Assembly (NCBI RefSeq): GCF_033958435.1
Contig: NC_134137.1
Span: 253,068,501-253,132,500, forward strand
Reading direction: 5' to 3'
DNA length: 64,000 bases
From: Carettochelys insculpta
Taxonomy: Eukaryota; Chordata; Testudines; Carettochelyidae
Positions 51,527-63,734 of this stretch are shown piece after piece. Made by a program: the position numbers and the translations under genes. Under the pieces are notes generated by a model. It searched no databases and was not told the DNA's origin. It saw only the letters and a list, made by a program, of their open reading frames with translations. Each line of letters opens with the position of its first letter. The stretch's first letter is position 1.

Positions 51527-51910
51527 AGCTGTGTCTACACTTGCATTCCTCTTTCAAAAAAGACATGCAAATGAAGGAAATTGAAAATAAAAATGAGGCA
51601 CTGATTTACATATTGGGTACCTCATTTGCATATTCTCCTTTTGAAAGAGCTTCTTTAGAAAGAAAAAAAGAAGTGTAGACAGGGCTCTTTTGAAAGTAAA
51701 CCCCATCTTCGAAAGAACCCTTCTTCCTGTTTTGTTTCAGGAAGATGGGGCTTATTTTCAGAAGACCCCCATCTACACTGCTTTTTTTCTTTTCAAAAGA
51801 AGAATATGCAAATGAGGCGCCAGATATGTAAATAAGTGCCTCATCTGCATTTTCCATTTCCTTCATTTGCATGCCTCTTTCGAAAGAGGAATGCAAGTAC
51901 AGACACAGAT
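51527..51910. mobile_element. Foldback MITE carrying four ATGCAAAT octamers
   Basis: The ends are AGCTGTGTCTACACTTGCATTC and, from the right, ATCTGTGTCTGTACTTGCATTC. The 384-bp body is palindromic around 'gatggggcttattttcagaag'. ATGCAAAT occurs in both orientations near 51564 and 51627 (left arm) and 51805 and 51867 (right arm). The flanks ATC/TTC do not give a perfect duplication. A partial relative is at 11262-11475. Confidence 0.85.
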
Positions 51911-54719
51911 TTCCTGCTTCCCATTGCTAAAACAGGGATGACAGTAATACTTTCTTTGCTAGCATATTTTAAGTATAGCTCTATTAATGACTGTGAGGTG
52001 TTCAGACATTGTGGTGATGGGGCAGGGCCACACACATACCAGTACAGTAGGACTAATTTATTTTTTTCAGTATATATCCAGATCTAAAAGAAGTACACTT
52101 TTCAAAAGATTATATGTATATTAAATTACATTTTAAAAATCCTGCTCCAACAGGAATCCCTGATCTGTAAATTATTTTCACACTCATACTATATCGCATG
52201 TCCATAAATAGTGTCTGAGTAACACATATATGGACTACTCACACCAAGGTGGTTCTTAATTTACAAATTCATCAGCATCGAAAACCATGGGCTCAGTGCC
52301 CATTGGTGTCTGATGCCTCTCTCACTATTTCCTTCCATCTTCCCCTGTCCAGTGTGGAGTGGCTTAGTTTCTGTAAACTAGCTCTGCACCAATCTACTAC
52401 ATCATCTACACATTCTCTGTGGGGTCTGCCTCTCCTATCTGAACTGTTTAATTTACACTACACTTAATTAAACATAAATTCACTAGGGCTACAGAAGCAC
52501 TCAGAGCTTTGTGGGATAAGTTAAGGTACAGTGAATTATTCCTCCAAAAAGATCTGCAGCAATCACTGTATTATCTGCCATCTAAAAAGAATATTCTATT
52601 CTCAGTGCACAGGGAGGGTGCTCGTTGCACCATTAGTGTTAATGAGAGATTCACCTATAAACTTAAGCATATTGAGGTGACTCTATGCCTTTCATCAGGC
52701 TACCCATGGTTATATTCTATGATCATTCAACACAGTTGACTGAAATGCTCAACTATTATATTTGTTTCACCTTATTCCTATTTAATTTTACTTTCTATTT
52801 CACACCTTTATTTGGACAAAGCAGTTTAGACCTGTTACATCTTTCATTGTTTAAAAAAGAAGAAAGTCTTCCAAAACAACTTATTCGTGTTCATGGGACG
52901 TAAGCTAAGAGCTATATGAAGCTAAGGAACTTTAAGTGAGGGAATGATGAAGAAATTATGCACAAGACTTTAAATATCCAGTGCTAACATGCTGAAAAGC
53001 CTTAATGGCAAGAGGATGAGACTTCAGAAACTGACTAAATTAATTCCAATGGAGGAAAATCTACCTTCAAATGAGTGAGACTCAGCAAGTCCATTTTTTG
53101 AAATGACATAAAAACTCGCACAATTTTATTCAGTTTACAGGAAGAAAAAAATACAGTTTTGTAGCGAGTGCCATTTTAAAGCAAGTATGAACCAGCTCCG
53201 ATAAGCACCTGTTAAGGTAGGAAAACTAATGGAAATTCAGCAGACCTCACAAGTACTACAACCCACAGTCACAACAACAGTAGAAAACTAAATGCTGTTG
53301 CTAATTCACACAGAAATATTCTGTCTGCTGTGTAACCATTTCACCTGTTCAAATTTGATTACATTTCAGCCTCTGGCTTTGTTAATCCCTGTAACAGTTT
53401 TATGCAGTTAGCAGCTGTTTTGTGGATGGGGGTCCATTGTTCATTTACATTGTGAATTGCCTGCGAATGTGTGCTGACACATCACTCAATCAAACTCCAA
53501 ACTGGGACTGTACTCACCGACACCTGACGCAGTTGTTTCTTGTTTTCTCCACCTCAAATGGCAGTCAGGAACCTACAAAGATACTGCTGACAAGGCCCTT
53601 CTAGCTGGCCCTTTTTCTCTTCTGAGCCCCACCAACAATGAAAAATAGACAGAACAGTCAAGTCTTCTGGTTCTATTCAGAGTTAAAATCCCTCAGAAAT
53701 ATTTGTTCTTTCTATGAAAGTTGCCAGCTATGGACAAATCTATCTTCCAAGGTTTAATGATAAAACAGGCTTCTGCCCTTTCAGGATGAGGTCAATAATC
53801 TTCCTTTGTTAATCTTGGGCAAGATTTACTTAATCTAGCCCCCTTGTCACCTTTGTGATTGACAGGAAAAGTCATGTCACTGGACAAAGGACTTATCCTC
53901 ACAGAGCAATAGATTTTCAAAGATTACTCAACGTTACCCTTGCTCTCATAAATAGTGCAAATATTTTGCTGTTAAAAGAACTTTATTTGTATCTTTAAAA
54001 TGGTCTGTTTCTATTTTCCAAAACCTGAGTAAGACGTTCTTCCAGTTTTAAAAAGGGATGGTAAAATATTTATTCAAAAAGAACAGGTTGTACATTACTG
54101 AGATTTCCATAATATCTTTTAGCATTTGAAAGGCACTTCTGCTTCTGCTTCTAGCCTCTGAATGCATGTTATCTGCTATGACTTCTCAGCTCCTAATCCA
54201 AAATTAAACTCAGACAGACTGAAAACTGTTTCTGTAACATTAAAGTTGTGGTGGAAGCTGACCAATAATCAAACCAAACAGAAAGTCAGAGCTAAACTGG
54301 AACTGTTTGTTACAACTACCTGTTGTTCTGAGATGCTGTGTTTGCAGTATTCAGATGATAGAAAGCAGATATTTTGGGGCTGCAGCCAAAAATACCTGGA
54401 GAAAGATTCCTATCTTTAAAACAAGCATTAATATTGTCTGGTTTTAAGAAACATTTGATCCTTTACGTTAAGAATAACTTAACAATGGTGTTTTAAAGCT
54501 GTACTTCTGCCCATTTTTGCTTCTTTTTAACACAAGAAAATAAGAAATACAGAGGTTTTTCCCCTATGTCTTTTACATTTACTCTTTAGATCCTGTCTAC
54601 ATGGGAATAGTCAGCAGTGACTGGAAAACTAATGAAGTTTTGTCTACAAGATCAAGAAATTAAAAACAGCAATTGTGAGGGTAAGAAATTTCTAGTTAGA
54701 ATGTTTAAGTGTGTAGAAA
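51911..54719. other. Repeat-poor intronic stretch, no gene seen
   Basis: About 2.8 kb. 52249-52460 could be an old unclassified repeat. 53320-53960 is non-repetitive, with SOX-like ATTGTT/CCTTTGTT motifs, and could be regulatory. No exon found. Confidence 0.4.
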
Positions 54720-54915
54720 TATATCTGTTTAAAGACTAACACAATTATTTATTTGTTGATGAGTTTTCATGGGACAGTCCCATTTCTTCAGATCTGGGTC
54801 TGTCCCATGAAAGCTCATCACCAAATAAATAATTTTGTTAAAATTTAAAGTGCTGTATTTCTGCTGATGTGTTTTGTTTGAGTGCAGACTAACATGGCTA
54901 CTTCTCTGTTACTGT
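54720..54915. repeat. Interspersed repeat ending 'gactaacatggctacttctctgttac'
   Basis: It contains 'gggtctgtcccatgaaagctcatcaccaaataaataattttgtta' and the terminal 'cagactaacatggctac', both familiar from a high-copy reptilian (turtle) interspersed repeat. The first about 120 bp form an inverted repeat ('aattatttatttg...gatgagttttcatgggacag' with 'ctgtcccatgaaagctcatcaccaaataaataatt'). I do not assign a class. Confidence 0.6.
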
Positions 54916-55775
54916 TTGAGTTTGTGTTTTGTTAACATATATTTAATGCTAAAGGACATCTTTGGTAAAATTCTTTGTTACCACCTTACTTCAACTAAAG
55001 CACGAGAGCTCATGAGATTAAGAAAGCTCAAATTTGAGATTTATGATGTTTCTAAGGTTGAAAACCAACCAACTCAACAAAAAAAAAAAAGCAGGAAATT
55101 CTTTTCCCCTTGACAAAAAAACCTTTCTGTCCTGCTTTGTGTGACATAAAGAAGTAAAGAAATTAAAAACAAATTTTTTTAAGTAATGTACGACATCCTC
55201 CACATGCTTTGCTACTGTAGAAAAACTTAACATTCAGACACTTACTTAATGTTTGCTATTTTAATAAATTATAAGTTGGATATTCAAAGAATCCAAACAG
55301 ACCCAAGAAGAAGTTCCACTGATTTTCAATAATTGTCACACCCACACACACCCTGTGTTGTTTGTGTTGTAATGAGGATATTTAAAAACTGTACAATGGC
55401 ACCTGCAAGAAAATAAAATGCATATTTCAAGAATTTAGAAATGAATGTAAAAAAATGTAGAATAATCTTGCTTCTATCGTATGTATCTACATAGATCTTT
55501 GGCCTATGAATTCTCTTTTGCAGCAGAATTGTCAATCAGTAGTGGGAGAGAAGTAGTCTCTGAAAAGATCTGAAGAAGTTGATGGAGGATACTGGGAGTA
55601 TAACAGAACATGCAAAAACCTGTGAGCATCCAAAAAAGGTGTTGGGGAAAAAAGAGTGTGCATGAAATGGATGATACCATTATGATGCAACTATTGGGTA
55701 GAATAAAGAGTCTGAGAAGGGGTGTAGGAGGCAATAAGAGCTGCAGAGTTGGAAGGGATAACACTGAGTAGAGCC
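54916..55775. other. No gene seen
   Basis: AT-rich intronic sequence with an A12 run near 55079-55090. Confidence 0.4.
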
Positions 55776-55778
55776 TTA

Positions 55779-56067
55779 GGGCAGGTCTACACTAGACCTG
55801 AAAGTCAATTTCAGATATGCATTTCTAGCTACAGCAATCGCATAGCTAAAATCAACGTATTAGAAATCAACTTGACAATCTTCACTAAGGAAGGCTGATG
55901 GGAGCATTTCTCCCATCAACTTCCCTTACTCCTTGAGATAGGAAGAGAACGGGTTGACTGCAGACCCCAGAGAGATCAATTTTGCGCATCTTTACCAGAT
56001 GTATGAAATCGAACTCTGGAAGATTGATCCTGACCAGGTCGATATTCACTGAAATGAAGACAAGCCC
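55779..56067. mobile_element. MITE with TTA target duplication
   Basis: 289 bp. The ends are GGGCAGGTCTACACTAGACC and, from the right, GGGCTTGTCTTCATTTCAGTG. TTA flanks both sides (55776-55778, 56068-56070). It contains a decayed form of the hairpin seen in the 46185-46445 remnant, plus 'gaaatcgaactctggaagattgatcc'. Confidence 0.8.
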
Positions 56068-56070
56068 TTA

Positions 56071-56409
56071 GGCTCTGGTTTTGTAACCAGATCTCTCCAC
56101 CCACATAGAGCTTCACTTCAGCTTCGGAGGGTGAGGAGAAGAATCTGAAATGCAGAAGAAATCAGAGAATGATCATGGTGGTGGAAGAATAATAATCATT
56201 TTAACTAATATTTTGGACGTTTTGGAGGGGGCTCTCTATAATTAGAGATGTTTCTAAATGAAAAGTTGTTCATTTTCACCATATTATGCTCAAGTGAAAT
56301 TACATTAATTTAAGAAAAAAATTATTTCAACTCTGCTAGATGTATGACTGTTTGGGGATTCTATGAACATGTGTTTTGCAACTGTTTCAGATTATCCAAC
56401 TTTTAGATG
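56071..56409. other. No gene seen
   Basis: AT-rich intronic sequence between two repeats. Confidence 0.35.
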
Positions 56410-56575
56410 GTTATATTCCATGTTTTTTTTGTGCCAGTACTTGCTGGTATGGAATACCGGTACCTCGGCAACCCCAGCCACGGCTGGGAGTGGGGAAGGG
56501 CAAGGGGCTGGTTGAGTACCGGCTCCTCTTTTTTTTTTTTTTTAAATCAATAATGCACCGGTTATATTTAATTCC
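56410..56575. mobile_element. Interspersed repeat with GTACCGGC motifs
   Basis: 'gtgccagtacttgctggtatggaataccggtacc' and 'gagtaccggctcctcttttttt' are opposed motifs typical of a reptilian DNA-type repeat with a T-rich end. The boundaries are approximate and the class uncertain. Confidence 0.4.
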
Positions 56576-56689
56576 AGATCTAAAGTACCGATATATTACT
56601 TAGCATTGGATTCCTTTTTGGCAATGATTGCTGCTTCATGTCCTTTGGGCTGAAATCCAGCATCTATTTAATGACTTCTATCACAAGAC

Positions 56690-56765
56690 TGGAAGCTACA
56701 TTGGCAGGAGTTTGGATGTGATGATCTAACAGGTCTTTTCCATCTGTAACGTCTACGTTTCTCAA
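56690..56765 (+). mobile_element. CR1 LINE tail
   Basis: 'gatgatctaacaggtcttttccatctgtaacgtctacgtttctc' is a decayed CR1 3' end. Confidence 0.55.
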
Positions 56766-58785
56766 CTAACATGGTCTAATAATTAAAGCACGAGATTGGG
56801 AAACAAGGAATCTAGTCAATGATATCCAGCATATCTGTTATTTCCTGGTGCTCTAGTTTTCCCGTATTGAGAATGGAGATTATCCCACTAGACACCTATA
56901 TGAATCTTTAAGCACCTAAATACCTTTGAAAATGTGTCCCACAGTGCTTGCTGCACAGATCTTAACATTTACTCAGGCCAAAACTAAGCACAAAAGCAAG
57001 CTGCCAAGCATATGATAGTGACAATGATGTGGGAAGAGAGCATATTGTGAGATTAATATTCCGAATTGTAGTGTCCTAAGACAGACTCATTAGTGTTAAA
57101 GTCAGACTGAAGAAGTACTATTTGATGAAGGATATGAAAACTTATAAGCCTGCTGAGCTGAGCTAGGATAACTATTGTAGTTGTAAAGGACACTATGGAA
57201 GACTTACAAACTCTGACAATTTTCACACAACTACTATGGCTCCTGTATATCACAGGATTCTCACAAATGCCCAGTGTTGGCCAACTGGGCTTCCCTTGAG
57301 ATCAATTTATCTCTGATTTCAAGTCAGGGTACGTCTCTGAGCCTGTCCAAAGCCATATTCAGTGTTGTGATCAGATGTGCAAATCAGCATTTTCACATTT
57401 GGCTTCCCTAGTACAACACAGCTAGAAGAATCCATGCTCAGAAGCACCCTAGGACTGCATTGCAAAATGAAGATGTATCAGCAGAACCTGAGCTCTGTGC
57501 GTCTAACCAGCATGGAACTTTTTTGTATTATACTGGGCTCTAACCAATGTCGCATGATCATTAGTCAATCAGTGCACATGCTCCCCAGATGTTTGAGTCC
57601 TTTCTTTCATGGAACGCTGCCAACCCACCTAATCCTTCTCTCTCCCATCTCATCTGAATATACTGCTAGTTCTCTTCTCTACTACTTTACCAACAGTAGC
57701 TCTACAATTTCTCTGGCGGCAATTTCTGTCCACTGAAGGATGTCTGCTCCAGATCTGTTCTGGGCAAGTCAGTGAGTAGCTCTCTTTTCTGATCCTCCTT
57801 CCATTCTTCACAGCAATGTCCCATGCAGGAGACTGCATCACCATTACTTCCAACTGCTTTTACAATCATGCAAGCTCTTCTCTGTATTGATAAGTCCAAA
57901 AGGGGAAGCTGGAAGGAAGTAGGAGGAGCACAATGTGATCAGCCAACTCTCCATGGCCATTATTGGTGGTGCCGAGATTATAGGCTGATAATCACTTGTC
58001 TTCACACTGATCTTCCCGCTATCCATACACACAGCTCATATCCAGGTTTTCTCATTGGTCTAGGCTTATCCAGCTTTCTGCATTTGTGGGAACTGAAAAA
58101 TGAAGAATTATGAGCGTAACTATGTAGCTGCAGTGGTGAAGGGCACATAAGCAAATGTTCTTGAAAGCTTTGGAGTCACCTTTGAAAACCTGACAGTTCC
58201 TTTCCCCAATTTTGTGAGTCATTTAAATTTTATCTTTTTACGCAAACTGTTTGCAGTTTTTTTTTTTCATTTGGACTATCATAAAATAATCCTTCTGTGA
58301 AGAAACTGCAATTCCTTCTTTTGCAAGAGGAAAAAAAATATTACATATAGTACTGTCTTGTGTAAGTTTGGTGATAGACTTGCAGTGACACAGACAGATC
58401 CTGTCTAGGTAGCAATACCACAGTTAGTTAATCACACCTCTCTACTTCCTCCAAAAGCTCCCCTTTTCTTCAAAAGCATTGGTCTCAAGAATGAAATGTA
58501 GGCTTTCATTCACTCACAAACAATTAATAAGCAAGAGTGGCATTTTGAGAACTGCTCATATGTTAACCACAACCTGTAAAAACCAAGAACATTTTGTACT
58601 ATGACAGCCTTGTTATCTTCTTGCTAGTGATCTGTATGGTTAAAAACAATAAATAAAACCCTGCAAAAGCACTCTCAGACATTTATAATCTCTTCTCAGA
58701 GAGATAAAAGATCACCTTTAAGACCTTGCTAAACAAAATCAAGACTCAAAACTGGTGTATTAAACCCTTCTGCTAGTTTGGAAAT
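56766..58785. other. No gene seen
   Basis: About 2 kb. 57377-57736 is open on the plus strand, but the translation shows no domain and has no splice context. No repeats with clear ends. Confidence 0.4.
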
Positions 58786-58788
58786 AAA

Positions 58789-59470
58789 AGCTGTGTCTAC
58801 ACGTGCACGCTACTTCGAAGTAGCGGCACCAACTTCGAAATAGCGCCCGTCGCGGCTACATGCGTCGGGCGCTATTTCGAAGTTAACTTCGACGTTAGGC
58901 AGCGAGACGTCGAAGTCGCTAACCTCATGAGGGGATAGGAATAGCGCCCTACTTCGACGTTCAACGTCGAAGTAGGGACCGTGTAGACGATCCGCGTCCC
59001 GCAACATCGAAATTGCTGGGTCCTCCATGGCGGCCATCAGCTGGGGGGTTGAGAGATGCTCTCTCTCCAGCCCCTGCGGGGCTCTATGGTCACCGTGGGC
59101 AGCAGCCCTTAGCCCAGGGCTTCTGGCTGCTGCTGCGGCAGCTGGGGATCCATGCTGCAGGCACAGGGTCTGCAACCAGTTGTCGGCTCTGTGTATCTTG
59201 TGTTGTTTAGTGCAACTGTGTCTGGGAGGGGCCCTTTAAGGGAGCGGCTTGCTGTTGTGTCCGCCCTGTGACCCTGTCTGCAGCTGTGCCTGGCACCCTT
59301 ATTTCGATGTGTGCTACTTTGGCGTGTAGACGTACCCTCGCAGCGCCTATTTCGATGTGGTGCTGCGCAACGTCGATGTTGAACGTCGACGTTGCCAGCC
59401 CTGGAGGACGTGTAGACGTTATTCATCGAAATAAGCTATTTCGATGTTGGCTTCACGTGTAGACGTAGCC
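58789..59470 (+). mobile_element. 682-bp non-autonomous Harbinger element, copy 3
   Basis: The ends are AGCTGTGTCTACACGTG and, from the right, GGCTACGTCTACACGTG. AAA flanks both sides (58786-58788, 59471-59473). Same length and block order as the copies at 12591 and 44485. It carries the 121-codon open frame on the minus strand (59175-58810). Confidence 0.92.
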
Positions 59471-59473
59471 AAA

Positions 59474-59957
59474 GTGATATAAAATGACTATAGTTTTAAA
59501 AATATGAAATTACTTACTGACCATGTACAATACTTTCCCAAAACCTTGTTATGGGATGCCATACCATAGCCTTGCAATGACTGCAGGGCTTTTTTCTTTA
59601 ATTTTGGGTTGGTTTTTTTTAACTTTTGATATTTTCAGCATACTATGTATTAGTAAAACTCACATATGGGAAAGTGCTATAAGATGACCCAGTCCACCGC
59701 GGAGTGACCAATGAAAGATTGTTACCTAAGGGCTAGATTCCAGCTGACCCTTTATATGGGTGTGTGATTGGGGGAATGGAATAACGAATGCCACTTCTCT
59801 GCCCACATCATTAACAGGGTGGCCAGAATTGCTGCCTCCATTTTCCAGGATACTCCTTAAGGGGAATTTCAAAGGGGAATTAAAAAGAATGGGAGTGTGC
59901 TAAACCCCTAAAGGTCTGCAGTAGTATGTGCTCTGTTTCAGGAATTCTGCCTCCCTT
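59474..59957. other. No gene seen
   Basis: AT-rich intronic sequence. Confidence 0.35.
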
Positions 59958-60237
59958 GCTATGTCTACACTAAAAGTTATTCCATAGCTTGCATACACAT
60001 AATTGTGCTGACTCTCATGCAGCTAACACGACTGTAAATAGCAGTGTAGCCATGGGAGCAGAACTTGCCCAGTGGGTATGTACTCCGTAAAACTCAGCTC
60101 TGCCTCCACTGCCATTCCAAAGGTCATGGCAGCTGTTGTTAGTCATACTAACTTGATGAGAGCTAGCTTGAGTATGTGTGCAAGAGCAGGGGAATCACAC
60201 CCCTAACTCAACATGTAAGATGTAGTCTTAGACATAT
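59958..60237. mobile_element. Probable old MITE
   Basis: It begins 'tgctatgtctacactaaaagttattcc' and ends near 'aagatgtagtcttagacata', with internal 'gagctagcttgagtatgtgtgcaagagc'. The GTCTACAC core is kept on the left, but the right end is eroded and there is no clear duplication. Confidence 0.45.
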
Positions 60238-60369
60238 AATGCCTCCCGCACTCCTCTTTCAAGCAGTGTGCTTCTGCCCTTCCCACAATGCAGGGCTATG
60301 CCTTAATGGCACAACACAGTCCACCAGTATGTTCCCAATTGCTTTGTTCAGGCTAGTTAAAATATCTCA

Positions 60370-60960
60370 GGCAATAGACCTCTTGTAAGTATTCCACAGA
60401 TCAAACAACCTCAATGCTAGGAAATTTTTCCCAATATTCAGCCCAAACTTTTCTTTGCCTAATTTCAACCCATTTCTCCACTTATCCCTCCTTTCACTAC
60501 TGTGGGTAGGTCCTTTTCTTCCTTAGAGTTTGTACCCATCTTGTCTCTGAGAAAGCACAATATCCTTTAGTTACTGCTGGGCCACATTCAGCTCCTTTAT
60601 ACGTATTTAGCTCATTCAAACTTTTCTTGCAAATCAGCTCCTACAGTCCTTTAATCATTTCTGTTGCTTGTATCTGAAATCCCTCCAATTTGTTGACATC
60701 TGTGAATTGCCCAGAACTGAACACAATATTTTAGATGTAATCTTACCAGAGCTATGAAGAGAAGGACAATTACCTCCTTGTTCTCTCCCTTTTTTTGCTG
60801 CCATGCCGCACTGCAAGCTTGTACCTAATTTGCTCTATCACACCTAAATCTCTTTTAGCATTTCCAAGTGTCTTCATCCCATTGATTATCCGTGTTTTGT
60901 ATTATTTTTCTCCAGCTGTATTAGACTGTAATTTTATAGGCTGAAACTCATTTTATTATT
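60370..60960 (-). mobile_element. CR1 LINE 3' region
   Basis: Plus-strand text 'aattgcccagaactgaacacaatattttagatgtaatcttaccagagc' and 'tcaaacaacctcaatgctaggaaatttttcccaatattcagcc' are reverse-complement CR1 ORF2-terminal and 3' sequences. It is therefore a minus-strand insertion, 5'-truncated and old. No intact frame. Confidence 0.75.
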
Positions 60961-62163
60961 TCCCATACACACAGAGTTTTAACTTCCCTTTATGCAATTT
61001 GTCTCTCCACACTGGTATTCAGTAGAAAATTTAATTATTGTATTATTCTTTAATTTACTTAACATTTCTAAAATAACCTGTTTCTTCAAATGTCTACAAG
61101 TGCAACCAAAGGCATCCATCCAGAGTACTTGATGCCTATCCCATTAATTAAAAATGAAAAAGGAATAAAGTGCCCATAAATATATTCACCTAAGTCCACG
61201 CCTTCCCTCACAGCCTCAGTGTAAAGTAAAATGAAGGGCTTTTACAGCATGCCTGGAAGATGAACAAATATGGCACCAGCAGACCAAAGTGAGGAAGAAG
61301 GTTCCAAAATAAGAGACCTCCTTCGAGAATGCCTTGTGCACCGCTCCCACTTATTTACACTGAGGAGCTCACCCACGAACCCCTCTGCTGATCTCAACCA
61401 TGACAGCAGCAGCACCTCTTAATTAATGATGTTAAATAAAATCAGATCATATATCAACACAATATTCACCTTCCAAAACCCAGTGCATTAACATTGCCCT
61501 CCCTTCATTTCTTCCAAATGTTCTCAACCACTGTGGCAGCGCTCATATCCAAGCCAACTACAATGTTCAAGTGAAAGTCTGTAAAACAGGCTATTAAATG
61601 CTTCATTCACATGCAGATGTATTTCATTCATACACATCATCTACTTATAAACAAAGTTATTCTCATATGAATTTCAACCCATTGGTTGAGATTTTCAAAG
61701 TAATACCAAGGATTTACACGTTTCTTCTATTAAGCTTCACATTATGCCTATAAAATTAATGGAAGACAGGTGACTAAATCCCCTGAAGTGGCTTGAAAAT
61801 GTCCGCCATGCTGCATATTGTTCATGTTTCATCATCCTCTAGATGTTTGTTTACATATTTATTCTGTTGTTTTATTAAGAATTACAGACAGATGTATATG
61901 ATGACAATTGCCAGAATCACTTCTCACCTACCTGATGATTGGATGATTAGAAGAACCCCGACTCCTTTTTGAAAACAAACTTTAGGAAGCTCCCAAGTTC
62001 TAGAGGGGCCAGAATCTGATTAACTTATTTAGGATAAATAACAGCTCACTTCATGAGACACTGTTCTGAATCCAATGGATAGTGTGTCTGCTCAATGTGA
62101 ATAAAGAGAACAAAATCCAAGACTTTTCAATAGTAATTTCCAGTGGTTCAGAAATTTGTTAAC
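60961..62163. other. No gene seen
   Basis: About 1.2 kb of AT-rich intronic sequence. Confidence 0.4.
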
Positions 62164-62166
62164 TCA

Positions 62167-63731
62167 GGCTGCTTCTACAATATATGATAAAATCACATTT
62201 ATTAATACTGATTTTTTAATTCTGGAATTAATAAGTTCAAATTTGACCATCCTCACCTCCCCAAGTACTCTTCACAAAGTCTACCTATTGCTGCCACACA
62301 TCAACTGTTGCAGTAGTGCACTGTGGGAACCTATCCTACAGTTCCCTCATCCCCATAGCATTCTGGGTATGCTCTCTGGTCTTTGACATCATCTTCTCAT
62401 GTTGGTTTTAACTCATTCCCCTCCTGTGCTAAGCAATGTCTATTTTTCCCATTGGAAGGAAGGAAAAGTAGGGCATCCACAGAGATGGCACAAAAGTTTG
62501 TATCTTTCTTCTGTAGCTGAATTCTCAACTGGCCATCCACTGAGTGTCCCCTTCCCCGTGATTGCATCCGACCCCAGAAAATAATACTGGGATCCTGAAA
62601 AGCTTGAAGAAAGAGAACATAGTAAAGTTTTTGAAAAAAGAGAACTGCTGAGTGAAGGGTCTTTGGCTTTCCAGTGCACAATAAGGCTTCTGTGCACAGG
62701 CTGTGTTCTCAACTGGCCATCCACTGACTGCGCCCCCTTCTGTGATTGCATCTGATCCCTGAAAATACACAGGTACCCTGACTACATTTTCAAAGTTAGA
62801 AGCAAGAGGACAGAAAAGTCTAGGAAAAAAGATCATTGTCTTCCCTCTTCACTACACAGACGTTGCCAACATGGGGGTGGGGGCAGGCAGTGAAACCTCA
62901 TACACTGAATTTATAACACAAACATGAATCTCAACTGGCCCTCCAACCTGTGTTTTTTTTGCGGGAGTCAAAGCATGAAGACAGATAGGAAATGTTAGCA
63001 AAAAGATTTTATAACAGAAACATCAAACCAGCAGGTGTCCACAATGGACAGCAACACCCAAAAATATTTTTGGCTGGGGGAGGAGTGGGGGCAGGAGGGC
63101 TGTGGTCTGCAGGTACAGAGCTGGTTGAAATGTTGAAGGAAGTGGCGTTTGCATACAAATGTTAATCGCTGAGAAAAAGTTGATCGGCTTCTTATACAAG
63201 TATGACCCCCATAACAGCCTTGTTGCCATGTGGTGCAGTAGGGCAGCGCAGAAAAAAATAAGTGTTGGGACAGAACCACGAACTCCATGCTGGGGCTATT
63301 TGTAATGGGTAGATGTGCTCAGAGTGCTAAGAGCAAAGAAAGAAAGACGTTTCTCCTCAGCCTCTCATACAAACATGACCCCACAGCCATAGGTTTCCTT
63401 CTCCCAATTTGAAATACACGGTCTTTCTGTTACCTAATTCCTGCACACCTGGAGAGCAGCGGGCAGGGTGGAGCACTGATGGGCACTGTGGGTTACAAAC
63501 GGGACACCTCTGGAAGCGAATAAATTCGATTTTAAGAGGTGACACTTCCACACTGGCCTTTAATTAAACTTTTGAAATCAAGCTTGATGCTATCCCCGTC
63601 AGGTACTGACGATATTTTAATATCAATATTAGTACTCCCCAAATTGAGCAAATGGTATTTATAGTGAAGACAGTCACAGGGTAATATTAAGCTTACAGCC
63701 TTAAATTCAAAATCTCATAGTGTAGACAGCC
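62167..63731. mobile_element. 1.57-kb non-autonomous DNA transposon, TCA target duplication
   Basis: The ends are GGCTGCTTCTACAATATATGA and, from the right, GGCTGTCTACACTATGAGATT. TCA flanks both sides (62164-62166, 63732-63734). It is the longest non-coding member of the GTCTACAC-ended set here. The interior has a repeated block starting 'ttctcaactggccatccactg' (62521, 62708, weaker at 62927) and AT-rich ends. No transposase-like domain was recognised in any frame. Confidence 0.75.
62521..62965. repeat. Degenerate tandem repeat inside the 1.57-kb element
   Basis: Blocks beginning 'tctcaactggccatccactg' recur at intervals of about 187 and 220 bp. Each of the first two is followed by 'gtgattgcatc(c/t)ga(c/t)cc...gaaaat'. 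The third copy keeps only the first about 20 bases, changed to 'ggccctccaacctg'. Confidence 0.65.
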
Positions 63732-63734
63732 TCA

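Noticed and set aside
54720..54915. tRNA gene or tRNA-derived SINE head
   Set aside because: No A and B box pair or cloverleaf could be placed; only the familiar tail of an interspersed repeat is recognisable.
57377..57736. 119-codon plus-strand frame in the upstream intron
   Set aside because: No domain, no splice sites around it, and an ordinary AT-rich background.
62521..62965. CRISPR-like spaced repeats
   Set aside because: The spacing is about 190-220 bp, the repeats are imperfect, and the block is inside a eukaryotic transposon.
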